Made by a program: the position numbers and the translations under genes. The notes below the pieces were generated by a model. That model saw only the letters and a program-made list of their open reading frames with translations. It searched no databases and was not told where the DNA came from. A stretch of DNA of 64,000 nucleotides from Takakia lepidozioides (taxonomy: Eukaryota; Streptophyta; Takakiopsida; Takakiales; Takakiaceae). Positions 24,501 through 36,500 of the stretch are shown piece by piece. Within the stretch, counting starts at the first letter, position 1. Each line of letters begins with the position of its first letter. The stretch is taken from positions 59,250,756-59,314,755 of the forward strand of contig CM060731.1 of assembly GCA_030704615.1 (NCBI GenBank), written 5' to 3'.

Positions 24501-27500
24501 AGCTCACTTCAGTTGAGGAACGTACTTTTCTGAGAATAATTAGGTGTATCTTGAGGACTTTGTCCAAAGAGGCCTTTAAAGAACATGAATTTGCTTCCAA
24601 ATGAGAAGGGAAGTCAGTTTGGTATTCTCTGAAGCTCATTGAGCTGGTTGTTTGTCTAACATGATTTCCACTTAATTGGCCAATGCATTGTGAGAAAGGA
24701 AGTAAGGAGGAAAATTGTTGTGCCCAAAGGGCCCAAGGCACTCAAGTAAAGCGCTGTCTGATGGGTAATGTGTATGTGGGAGTGTCTTTTCCTTCCTGTG
24801 AACATAGTAGCGAGAACTAACGTGAACGCTGACTCAAGATCACAGGATCTTTTCTCCCGTTTTGAAGGCCTAGTTAAAAAAGTATGTTTGCAATCCATGT
24901 TATTGAAAGATGGGTAAAACCTGATGGGGCCGCAAATGGCCTGAGATGACGGGTGAAATTCGCACTTCTTCCTCTTCATCCTGGCGAGCTTTATTCAAGA
25001 CAAAACCTTCACTTGCAATGTCATCTTCACACATATCTAATTCCTCCTCCGCATGTGCATGGCGATTTGGATTGCGTTGGGATTTAACAGGAGTACCAGC
25101 ACCACTAGCTCTAGCAGCCCGCCACTTTTCTACCCGCTCCTGCCGTTCCTGCATAGCCAAGAAAGCAATAGATCAAGTTTGAGCACAAAAATCCCAACGA
25201 CTGGGATGAGTACATTCATCCACACATCACAGTTGTAATGAGGAAATTGAATCATACCTTCTCGATGGCCACAATGTTCTGCGTCTTTTCGTCAAGTTCA
25301 TCATCATCCAATGCTCTCCTAATGTTTCTGCGGTGCTTCCCTCTTCTGTCCACACACACACACACACACACACCACCCAACTAACAGCAAATAAACATTT
25401 GATGGACTCTCCTGAAGGAGTGACTAACTGTTACTGCCAGCAGAACTACTGCAAAATGAATCGTTAAGTATGGACTATATGTTTCTGTATATTGATCCAG
25501 ACTCGGTTTTGTCTTGTGTGTTCTAATTGAAGCATGACAGAAAAGATGCTGCTACTAAAACCCCGGGAAATTTTTTTCATGCCTTCCTTTTCTGGATAGC
25601 CACCACCCCCCACTTTTTGTCTCTTTCTCAACATCACCAAGCACAAAAGACAGGTGAAGGGTTGAAAATACCAAATGACTGTAGCACACCTAGAAATCCA
25701 GAGCCAATAATGCATGCATGATTTACCATTGAAGTTACCTTGCTCTCGGCTTCATAATGACCTCTGTGTCACTCAACCCATCCTCATCGAGATTGTGCAT
25801 AATGTGGGCCTCCGACTGCACTCGCTTGAACTCTTCAACCAAAGGCTTCAGGGGCTCTGGGTTGCAGGAAAAACAGCGCCAATCCATGCTACTGAGAATA
25901 TCATGGAGCCTTCTTTCGCCAGAATTGCGAGAAATACAACACTTGCAAAAACCATTGCCACATTTTCCACAACGTACAATGTCAACCCCCTGCCGGCACC
26001 AACCGCAGTTGGCCTCTGAATCTTCTTCATCCTGCATATGATACATTCCAGGCCCAACAAGCATTCAACAACCAATGAAAGAACAATAGATCTTGTCTCA
26101 TTATATGGCTAACATTTTAATATGCAGCAAGAATTAATTCTTCTCCAGAATCCCAACTTCTTAAGTAACTGCATAAAGAACCTTCTCTTGAGTAAATACA
26201 GTGACAACACCTTGCGCAACTCAATACCGAACAAGCCCGTTCCAGAAGACAACACGGCCTTCATCCTACAGCCTCTGGAAAGTATCATTTCAAGTTGATT
26301 CTACAAATTACTTGGACATCGTAACCAACTTATTTGTAGCAACATTTAAGGAGCCCAACTAGATTTGGAACCAAAGAAGAGTGAAGTACCTCATCGAATG
26401 GGTGCTTTTTGAGACGTTTGTAGCATTTTTTGCAAACGCCTACACCAAGTTGCGGGTGCCTGAAAAGGTCAATCTTCTTCAGCAGCATCCCACATGCTGT
26501 GCACTGAATATCTCGTGGGTCAGCATCCCGCATTACATTCATGGCCACTCTTCTATTTTTACGACTTGGGGGCAGAAAATCATCATCATTGGGATCATCA
26601 TCATCATCAATTTCCTGCAAGAACTTTTCTGCGTTTAGAATCAAGTGAAAAAGAACAATCCGGATGATAAGTCACAGTTCACAAAAAGGTTCATGTACCA
26701 CTAGTCGAAGAAAGACAGGTAATGAGGGGAAGGTCTAGCAGTTGAACCAAACAAGCTGTGGAGCACCATCAGTTCCACTGGGAGTGAAACAGGTTACCTG
26801 TGTTTCATGTATGTCTATGTAGCCCGAGGTGGACTTCTTCAAACCCCTTCGCCGATATTTCCCGCCAATAATGGCAACCTGATCAGATTCCTTTGAGCCT
26901 AACCCAATGAAGTTCTTCATCTTCTCCCCCGTCACATCCCTGAACACTGACCTCTCAGGTGGTTTTGTCTCCCCCATCACTATGCACTCTTCAATTTCCT
27001 CACGCTCCCCATCACTGTCAATCACCACTGTAGTTCGAACTTTCTTCTTTGTTGGAACCTCTGGAAAGACCATTTATCAATGTGAGAGCCTTGTAAACTC
27101 AGCAAAGGACAAATAGCTGAAGGGGTTTTCCAACCTCTTCTCCTGCGGTGAAAATCTTTCGCAAGCCAAGACCATGATCTGTATCCAAAACATGGTGAAC
27201 TAGATTGATAATTGAAAGATGGAACTAAGGAATGGGGGAAGTCTGGAAGAGCCTAAAGAGAGGGCTTTCACCACATTGTGCCCCACCCTGGGTAGAGAAG
27301 AACAGCAACCTATATGATATTGCAGTGCTCCTATCTTTAAGCTCAGACTTATGATGCCTCTAAAATTGGTTACTGGCAGACTACATTAGGAAGGCTTGAA
27401 CATCCCACTGCCTCAGAAACCGGAATCATCCATCCAAAGAATGAACATATACTAACATTGCTGCTTCCTACACAGCTTGTCTGATCGGAGCATTGAATGC

Positions 27501-30500
27501 CCTGCCCTGTGCTCTGTCCCTTGTCCCCAGATACAGGGTAGTCCGGTCCATCTCGCTGAGTCCAACGAACAAGTAGGGAAAGGGCAAGCTGTTATGAGTT
27601 ATGATCCCCACATACTAATATGGGCCTCTAACAGATCACTATTGTGGGACTTGAATACCGTTACCTGCAGGTCTTGGCTGTATTAGTTCAAAACTGTTCA
27701 TGCATTGAGTTGTTGTTTAGTCTCTTACCCACATTGGCGGGTAAGCTGAAAAAACACTACCAACTCGCCAAAAGGTAATTACTTTGTGAATTGTGTTTTG
27801 TGAAGATTCAGAGGACATCCCACATATTTCCAACCTGTCATATACACCCACAAATATTCACAGTAGTTTCTTCCTTTCTATTATGAGATCCCGGGAGATT
27901 CTTGTCTATTCTGAGATATCCAATCTCTCACAGAGGTCTTCCATATGAGGATCATACATGCTTAGCTGCATATCTGCACAAGGCTTTGACTCTTAAACAA
28001 AGCCTTGAGCAATGAATGTTTTTTGGGAGCATGTGGAGGCCCCTCTCTTTCTTGGTTCATGCTTTTGCTTGTCCCATGAGCTCTTGGAGCTTTCCGCGGA
28101 CATTATAAAGTACCATTTCATTTCTTCCAGTCCTCCCCGTGCGACATTTGCTCTCACTGTTTTCGAGTTTAACACTATTCCATCCTACCTGTATGGGAGG
28201 ACTGGCCCTTTAGACTTCAACAAGCACATTCAACAAACTGAAAATCGCCTTGCTCTCTCAAACAGACTCACTCACCGGTGGGTTCCAGGCGTCTTTTGAC
28301 AGTCTTTAATTGCATTGCTGTCACAGCAGCATCTTCCAACTCAGGGCTCTCTCCCTCCTCCCCAAAATGCTTGTCCCCATCAATTCCACTCACACCATCT
28401 GCAACAATTGTCCATGACTCCATTCAGATCCAACCAAAAAGCCTTTCGTGCCCACCTTCTTTGCACTCCCAACTACCACATCATATTTTGTCAAATCAGG
28501 GAAGTCAAGGAGCTCGATTCTGGCCAATGAATCACGGAAACATACTGTGAATCATTCAATCAAGATCCTCTTGACAACACCCAGATATATCCTTTACATA
28601 TATCCTCCTTGTCTGAGTACAGAGAAGAATGAGACTTTATGACATCCACAGGGGGCCCCGAACTCCCAACAATATGGCAATGCTGAAAACAATCGAGACA
28701 ACAAGAGAAAAATTAATGACAAAACTTTATAGCCATGAGGATCCAAGCCAGAAATGTAAGATACAATGGCTGCACTTCCAAAAAAATGGCAAAAAGTGGA
28801 GAGGTATTTTGGGTGCTCTCCATCTGCAAGTCTAATGGGCAGAAGCGACTGTACAATTGTATCACCTCAATTCTCAAAGGCAGCGAAGTACAGGGTTGGG
28901 AGCTTAACCAATACCTGTTTTTCTAACCTCAGGAATAGAGCTGGATGGCAATGAGACGGACTTTACATCCAATCGGCAATGTACGACAATCAGGTTCTCA
29001 TGCACTGAATCAAGTTTTGCGCCTGCCTTTGCTGTGATTTCCACGTTAACCTTGCAGTTTGTCTCGAATGCCTGCCTTGTAGAATCTGAACCTGCATCTC
29101 CGCCCATACTGACACTCTCTCCTACATGGGGAGACCCATCCTTGGAAAGCTTCCATTCACAGGTTGTCAAGTCGTCTGGAAGTAATGCAGAACCCGGGTC
29201 CTCAGGGGCTGCCACTCCAGCCGAAGATCCACCCTGTAGCATGTGCAACAAAATGAATCCTTTACATTCACAAGGAAAAAGGGAGGAAACGCATCATTTG
29301 TTAGTGATATGTTTTGGTTCCATGGGCTCTATGTTCAGTTAATAAGATCATAAAGTATCATTTCATTCCATTGTCTATCCATCTGAATTTTACTGTTACC
29401 AAGGAAAGGGGAACACCCAGACAACATTTTAACCAAAAACATCAACGTTATTTTCCTCCACATTAGACAATTACACCCTAGTTCGCACAACTGGCTCCAT
29501 AAGGTTAATATACTGAGGATACTATCCCCTGGGTAGTCTATCTAGTTTACATAGTTGGCTATGTCATAGCCATTTATGGTCCATAACATGCCTTGTGGCA
29601 TATCTGCAGGCTATAATCTTGGACAACCACTTGAGTTGAGTTTAATGGATGCATTGGGAGTCCCAGGAATCCTTTGATGTCTCATACGCTCTCAAGAGCT
29701 TCCCATAGACCTTATAACTTTGTCCTTTATTGCTTTCTCTCAACCCCTTGATATGCTGTCTGGTAGTTCTACCTTGTCCCACGGTATTCTGGCCCCCACA
29801 GAACAAAATAGATTCCTACCTTTGTTCTTCTGCCCTTACTATAGCACCAGCAGCTCTTGAATAAACCTGGCTCCCTCCAGTATAAGGCCAAGGCCAGAAT
29901 GTAACCACTACTCAAATCCCACTAATCAGAGTTTCGTCACTGGAAGAACACAACGGCAAGTAACCGTGAGCTTACAGTGCACTTGATTTCGCGGTAGTTG
30001 TTGTGCACTTTGTATTGTAGTTCTGCTTATACATGTCCAGTTTCACCAGATTTGCTTCACCTCTCTTGTAGCACATGTATTGCCTCCGCAAAACATTCAG
30101 CATGTAGCTGAAGCATGTCACTGGTTGTTTGAGAAGGCACGAGGTGATGGCATTTCACCAGTGGGCTTGAGGACCACAGTGAGTACTTTGGTGTTGAGGG
30201 TCAAGCCAAGTTTCCATGATCATTGGTGGCATTTTAGCCAAAGTGTCATGGAAGGGGAAGAGTGACTGTTTCCTGAAGACTCTTGCTATGATATGCCCTG
30301 AGAGCATAAGTTGTATGGAATATGAATATCAATCCCCCTGGTGTCAGCTGTGGGTTTGAACTCACCAGGATAAATGCGACACAACCCGAGTCTACATTTG
30401 TCCAGTGTTGATGGGGACATCAAATTATGAGGACCCAAGGCTACCAACCAGAATGCTCCTACACCTCCGGAGACATGGTAGACTATGAGTGACTCCAAGG

Positions 30501-33500
30501 ATTCCTAATTGAACATTCAGAAAGTTCCCTCTATAGGAGGACGAACTTGAATTACGACCCAGCTCAAGCCCACTCCAGCATCTAATGAATCAAAAATAAA
30601 TGTCTCAGAAGAGTTAGACAGGATGTAAACATTTACTACCCCTCTCAGAAACAGCATGAACTCCTCAGTGCCCCAACAAACAGCAATTTATGCACCTGGA
30701 GAAGTGGGCACGGAGGGGCCTTCTCTTTAGTCACCTGTACAAACTGAGTCGTAGAATTGTTGAAGATGGACTTTGTGCTTGTAGATTGGGAGCACCTGAG
30801 TCCCGCCTTTGGGGCCAAGGCTCTTCTTTGCAACCTGCGCGATGTTTTTACATCGTCTTCCTCCCGCACCTAGTAAAGTGAAAATGCCATTGAATGTCCA
30901 TGTCAGGTTGATTTGACTGACATTTCCAAGTGGTCTGACCCGTCTTTACTAGATTGCAACTGTCCAAAATCAACCTTCAAAATTGAAGTTGACTGTAATA
31001 AAGTTATCCGTTAAGTGAACCGGATGGAGGGCGAGTGCAGCCAGTTTGGCCAAAAGACGCGATGAATGTCAAAGGGCGGGGCGGGCAAAGTACAAGCAAA
31101 TAAAACAAGGGGCGAAACTCAAAATCCCATGAAAAAGCACGTAGAACGTGCTTGATCCGCTGTCTTCAGCCTTTGCATCCGCGGGCCCCACACCATGTGA
31201 AGGAAGTGAGGCGCAGGTCCAAGGCTACAGCGAGGGATAAATGTCCCGATTGCCGAGGAGGAAGGAGGAGGCGGCGCAGGGCACCTGGCACGGGGCCTAC
31301 ATTACTGACATGCTCGCCTGTCCCCACTTTTTGCCGCTTGTGCCCATTTCTCTTGACTTTACGGATAGGGGCTTACTGCCCACCATCAACAGGGCCCCAC
31401 TTAACGAATAACTTTAATTTTATCACAAAATGTAATCTAGAGGACTTGAAGCGAAGAGCCTTCAAATCCACAACCAACCTGGTGCGATGTACACATTGCC
31501 TCCAATACCCAAGTAACTTATGTGGATATGAATAACTACCTTCTTCAGAGAGGTTTTCTGCCCATCCGTTAACCCACGTTCTCCTTCATTTGCCAAAGCT
31601 TCTGTAAAGAGGTTACCCTTCTCAATCTCAATATCGCCTATCTCCTCCACCTGCAACAAACAAACACACAAAACCCCCTGTTGTCTCTGATTCTATAAAT
31701 GCTAAATCTACTCTTTCATTCACCGTAATATTCATCCATACTGCCTACTCAAGGACATTCCTACATGTATCTTGGACAAGGTGGAAAGACAAACAGAATT
31801 CTCACAGGTTATGTTAACAACAACATTGCAAGTTCCTCTAACAGAGCAAACTGTAGCTATAAAATTGCATGTTCTCTTCAGTCTAAAGGTCAGCAAAGTT
31901 ATGACGCCATTGGAGTATTGTCAACACCAGCAAGCCTTCAATATTGACCACTCTGAATAGGTTATACAACACCCTGCCATGCAGCAAGCTTACAAATGTG
32001 GGTACAATCACATAAAAGTAGATCTCACATGAGAGTACATAAGAAACCTTGCAGAACTGCCCTCAACTCAGTGTCCTGAAAAACCAACACTAATGCTCTT
32101 CCCAACCCAAAATATCCTGGTGGCACTGCACTTCAAAGTAGAGTTGTGACCCTGTCGAACAAGGAGAACCTCATTATTGAAACCATTGAAGACGATACTT
32201 ACGCTGTCAACACCAGGTAGGTCTAATCCCATTCGTGCTGCTTGCTCAGGCGTGGAAGCCAAGTACACAGCTGCCCATTTCTGGGTTCCCATAAGGCTCC
32301 CAGGCATCGAAAACTCCTTATCTAGACACTCCACCAGCGACCATCCATCTTCTGCTGAGGGTCCTTCAGCAGGGACCCTCACTTTCCTCTCTAGAAATCC
32401 ACTTGCCCCTTCATCTTGAATCCTTCCATGGTGCCTGTATATCCTCACATCAGACTCCAGGTTAACTCTGTGTAGCCAAACAACCAAATTACTGAGGCTC
32501 AACGCAATGCCTAGCGTATTGAAGTAAAACTTCCTACCAAATGTTGCATGTGGGTTCAATTCAATCAAGGTTTGTTTCTCCTATCCACAGAAGGTACTGT
32601 CCTACAACAATCATGTCGAACAAGGTGCATATGATGTCTAGCCTACAATTCCGAGAATGAACCCACAGACAGAAGGAAATGATAAGTCCGTCCTTGTACC
32701 TTCTTACTGGCCTCAGAGTTCTCAGCTCACTCTCAGCCTTGCTCACAACTTCGAAGACTTCTTGAGTGGCTTGTAGACCTACCCAGTGAATCCTTTTCTT
32801 CCAGGCATCAGTTGTGCAGTCTTCAGAAGCTTGTTTCTCAACTTGTTTAAAAAGATCAGGAAGATTCACACCAGCATCATCCAATTTCTCCTATACGAAA
32901 AGAGATTTTCTCTCATCAGTTCACCCAACTTAAAACATGTATTAGTCTTAGATTAGACACAAAGTAGGATGGCACATCATAAACAGCCACGGGAACGCAA
33001 CGAGCTTCTAGGGCAAAGAAGTGATCTCACAACCAACTCACACTAGTTTGTATGATGGTATCCTTGTAGGCTTCTTCTACTTCTTGGGCCACTCCGACCT
33101 CTCTGTTCCTACATATTAACTAGACAGATGGAAGACATGAATGTGAGATCAGAAAAAACAAGCAAACAGAACGAAAGGAAAAGGCAAGAAAAGTTGAGAC
33201 CTGCAAGAGGGAGCTTTGATCCGCCAGTTCCGCAAAAGTCTCCTCCCACTGCTCCATATAATTGCTCATTTCTTCACTGACTGCCGCCTCCAACTGCACT
33301 ATGGTCAATACAGGACTAACTCTTTCAGATAGTGGCTGGCAACACAGCCAGGCCTAAGCAGAAGAAGCATTTACAGGCAGGATTCCCGTACCGTCGTTTG
33401 AAGACATCTGTTTCACTGCTTACCCGGGATTCAGTTTCTACTTCATACCCCAAAATAATTGCAGACTATAGTTATATAAAACATCTTATTTGCTTCTCCA

Positions 33501-36500
33501 AATGGCTTGCTATCTTGACTGTCTGAGAGAATGTACTCATAAAACCTTGTATGCCGTAGCCTTGTGGCCTTGATACCCACCATCTCCCTCTTGTCTCAGG
33601 GAGAGAGATGACGCCAACCAACGTTAGCAAAAACGAGAGCATCTTTCCCTTGCGGGTTCTGTCTGGAACATACACTCCACCGCTTCGCTGAGAAAACCAC
33701 ATACCTCAGATCCAGAGTAGGTCTCTGCAAGCTCCAGTCGCACATCCTCTCTGACATGCTCCATCGATTCATCCTCCAAGGCTTCCTGCGCTTCTGCAGC
33801 CTGAAGAATTCCATCCACAGAACTTAGGTCAGAAGGACATATGTCATCACTCCACTAGAGTACTTAGCAACCAGCACACCTACGCCAGTCTTGAAATATG
33901 CTTAACACAAGTAAACAAGTCCCAAAGGCATTAAATGCTGCCAATGGTTCCAGGACATGGGTACGATCACTGGCTGGTGGTTAACTTCAAGTTTGCACCG
34001 CAAGAAGTTAGCCCGGTTAGTAACTAAGCTAAAAATAGAACCTGATAATATCTCTTGCTGGGAACAATGAAACTAGTCGAATAATCAGTACATCTTCAAC
34101 ATACAGGGAATATGACTTTCATGTGCTAAGACAACCAACATGATGCAATAGTAGTAAGTTGAATGCCTTGTCATTCTCCGAGAAGAAGTAGATAGGTACC
34201 TCACTCTCTACTTGCAGAAGCCGATCAACCAGTTTTTGGATCTCCTCATCTGTGAGAGGAACCTGCCAATCCAAAAAGGATGTCATCTAGTTATTGGCTC
34301 TGGGAAACACATGCGGAAACAGATGCGCAGACACTTGTGAATTTCTAGCAGCTATTACTGCATTCATTAGTGAAGACCTTCCAGGGCGAGTGAGACAGTC
34401 AAAATCACTCGTTAGATACGATTGACATGTCAGAAACCTTCAAGTACCCACCTCATTGCTGGACTCCTCTTCCTCTTCAGAGAGGAAGGCACGATCATCA
34501 TCATCATTCACCTCATTCCATTCTTCTTCTTCCCCGTCATCCTCTTCCACTTCCTCTTCCTCTACTTCTCCAACAAGTAAGTCCCCCAATCCATCCTGGT
34601 CTCTTTCCCTGCTTGCTACTTCATTACCAGAAAGCTCCTCTGGCCATCTGTTAAAGAACCACTTTGCTCTATAAGAATGGTAGCATTGAGGCTTCTGTTG
34701 CTGGCAGTACTTACCCACACAGAATGTCAGGATACTCCAAATAAATGCAATCAACTTTGAACGCCTTGCATAGTACTTACCAAGAGAATCAAACAACTTG
34801 GGACAATTATACTGATACCAAAAGCTGTAATCTATTACCCTGAGGACAAAATATACCAACACCAAAAGCTGTAGAACTAATTCTCTAACTGAACAAAGAG
34901 AAGGATATGAGAAGAATTGGAACTTTCTTTAACCACTAAACCTACTTTAGATCAGAAGGGATGACTGATGTAGGGATCAAGACCCCAATACTGCTGGGAG
35001 AGGCTGCAGCTTCAGCTGCCAGTGCTGAGTTTGTAACCTCTTCCCTTCTTTCAATTTTATGCTCATGAGTCATATTCATCTCCATCACAGCATGTGTGCT
35101 GGTGCTTCTATCCTCTTCTGCATTCACATCTGTCATGCCTCCCAAAAGTCCCAGTAAGTTGGTTAGTTCTTCCCTCATCACCAACAGATGAAAGATGATG
35201 CTTCATTTGACAATATCAGGCCCCCATACGATTAGTCAACAGAAGGGGAAAAAGGCATCTAAACACAAAAATTAACTACTGGATATACCCATCGTTGTTT
35301 AAAGTCATAATGGATCACCCATTGCCAGTGGAACCTAGTATCAAGTGTTTACAGAGGAGTTGCTGCAGTGACTACTATAAGGAGCTTTACTTCAGTGTCC
35401 GTACCCAGTAGGACAAATTTATCGTGATCTTACAAGGCCCTATTATGCCTGTGCTTCACGAGGCAAGGAAAAACTCTTGAAGCAAGAAACAAATCAAAGA
35501 CTAACAAAATAGCAACCAACTCACTGTGTCCCATCTGTTCCAGCTGCTCCATTCGTCCCAACTTGTCCAACCATGCCTTGATCTCACCAGGCCTTTCAGG
35601 AGCACAATTCCCAGCTTCCAGGAAGGCAGCCCTGGCATCAGGTGTCCTCTTCAGCGAGCAGAGAGCAATGCTGTTGCAGACCCCAGAATAATGATTAATT
35701 ACACTGGAAAGTCAGTAAAGGGGAGGGCACAATTCACTCAAAAAAGGTAAAGAGGAAAGAGCTACAACTGCATATGACAGTCCAGTTGGAGAAGGCCAAA
35801 ATGACATAGGAAAAGGAGAACTTTGGTGGACAGCAACAGCATAATGGATCAACATACCCCTTCCTTGTGTAGGCCTCCTTCAGAGCTGGTTTAAGCTGAA
35901 TGGCTCTGTCAGCATCAGCAGCTGCTTCTGAAATATACAATCAGCTTTTATGAGCACCAACCACAGACTCATGTTGTAGACAACAGGGGAGCAAGATAGG
36001 GAACAATGTCCACATGTACATATACCATTTCAGAATGGCCAACCCAACCTAGAGCTGCCACAAGTTTGAGATACTCACCATTACCTGCATTATTAAAGGT
36101 CACCGATCAAACAAGCTGTGCAGGCTGGTGTTTCTGATCATTTCAGTTAGGCAGAATGCTTGATGATATGTGGGTGGTGGCCTTGAGGGAAGAGATGGAT
36201 ACACTGAGTGGGTGGGAGTAAGAAGAGCTCAACTCAAATTACAGGTTGAATCAAGGCACATGCACCCGACCCTTGGGATTCCAAAGTTAAGGCAGATATC
36301 CCATCCAACTAGATGAAAATATCATTATGGCACCACCCATCTAAGCAACTACAGTTGATTTTGCTCTGATCCCTGGCTAGCAACTTACTGCTACAAAAGG
36401 CCCACTCCATCTACCCAATCTTGCAAAATGACGAGAAGTGCACACTCAATGGTTCCAACATGACCACCAACAACTGAAATTCTTGTAAACTGAAACACAA

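Larger units (their letters stand above)
20159..25345 (-). other. ATRX-like gene exons 19-26: SNF2 ATPase lobe 1
   Basis: Exons: 25258-25345, 24921-25148, 24098-24217, 23767-23933, 22983-23130, 22411-22563, 21565-21620, 20159-20462. Motifs in order: [15 protein letters not shown] (Q-like entry), Walker [11 protein letters not shown] (about residues 1125-1134), [18 protein letters not shown] (motif Ia), [12 protein letters not shown] (DEAH box, about 1249-1252), [18 protein letters not shown] (motif III), then the 56-nt exon [11 protein letters not shown], and [12 protein letters not shown] with the [20 protein letters not shown] segment. All residues needed for ATP binding and hydrolysis are present. 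Confidence 0.92.

Noticed and set aside
34427-34674. Plus-strand frames with Ser and Pro/Leu runs
   Set aside because: They are the antisense of the acidic ATRX exon 5 (runs of GAG/GAA/GAT codons).
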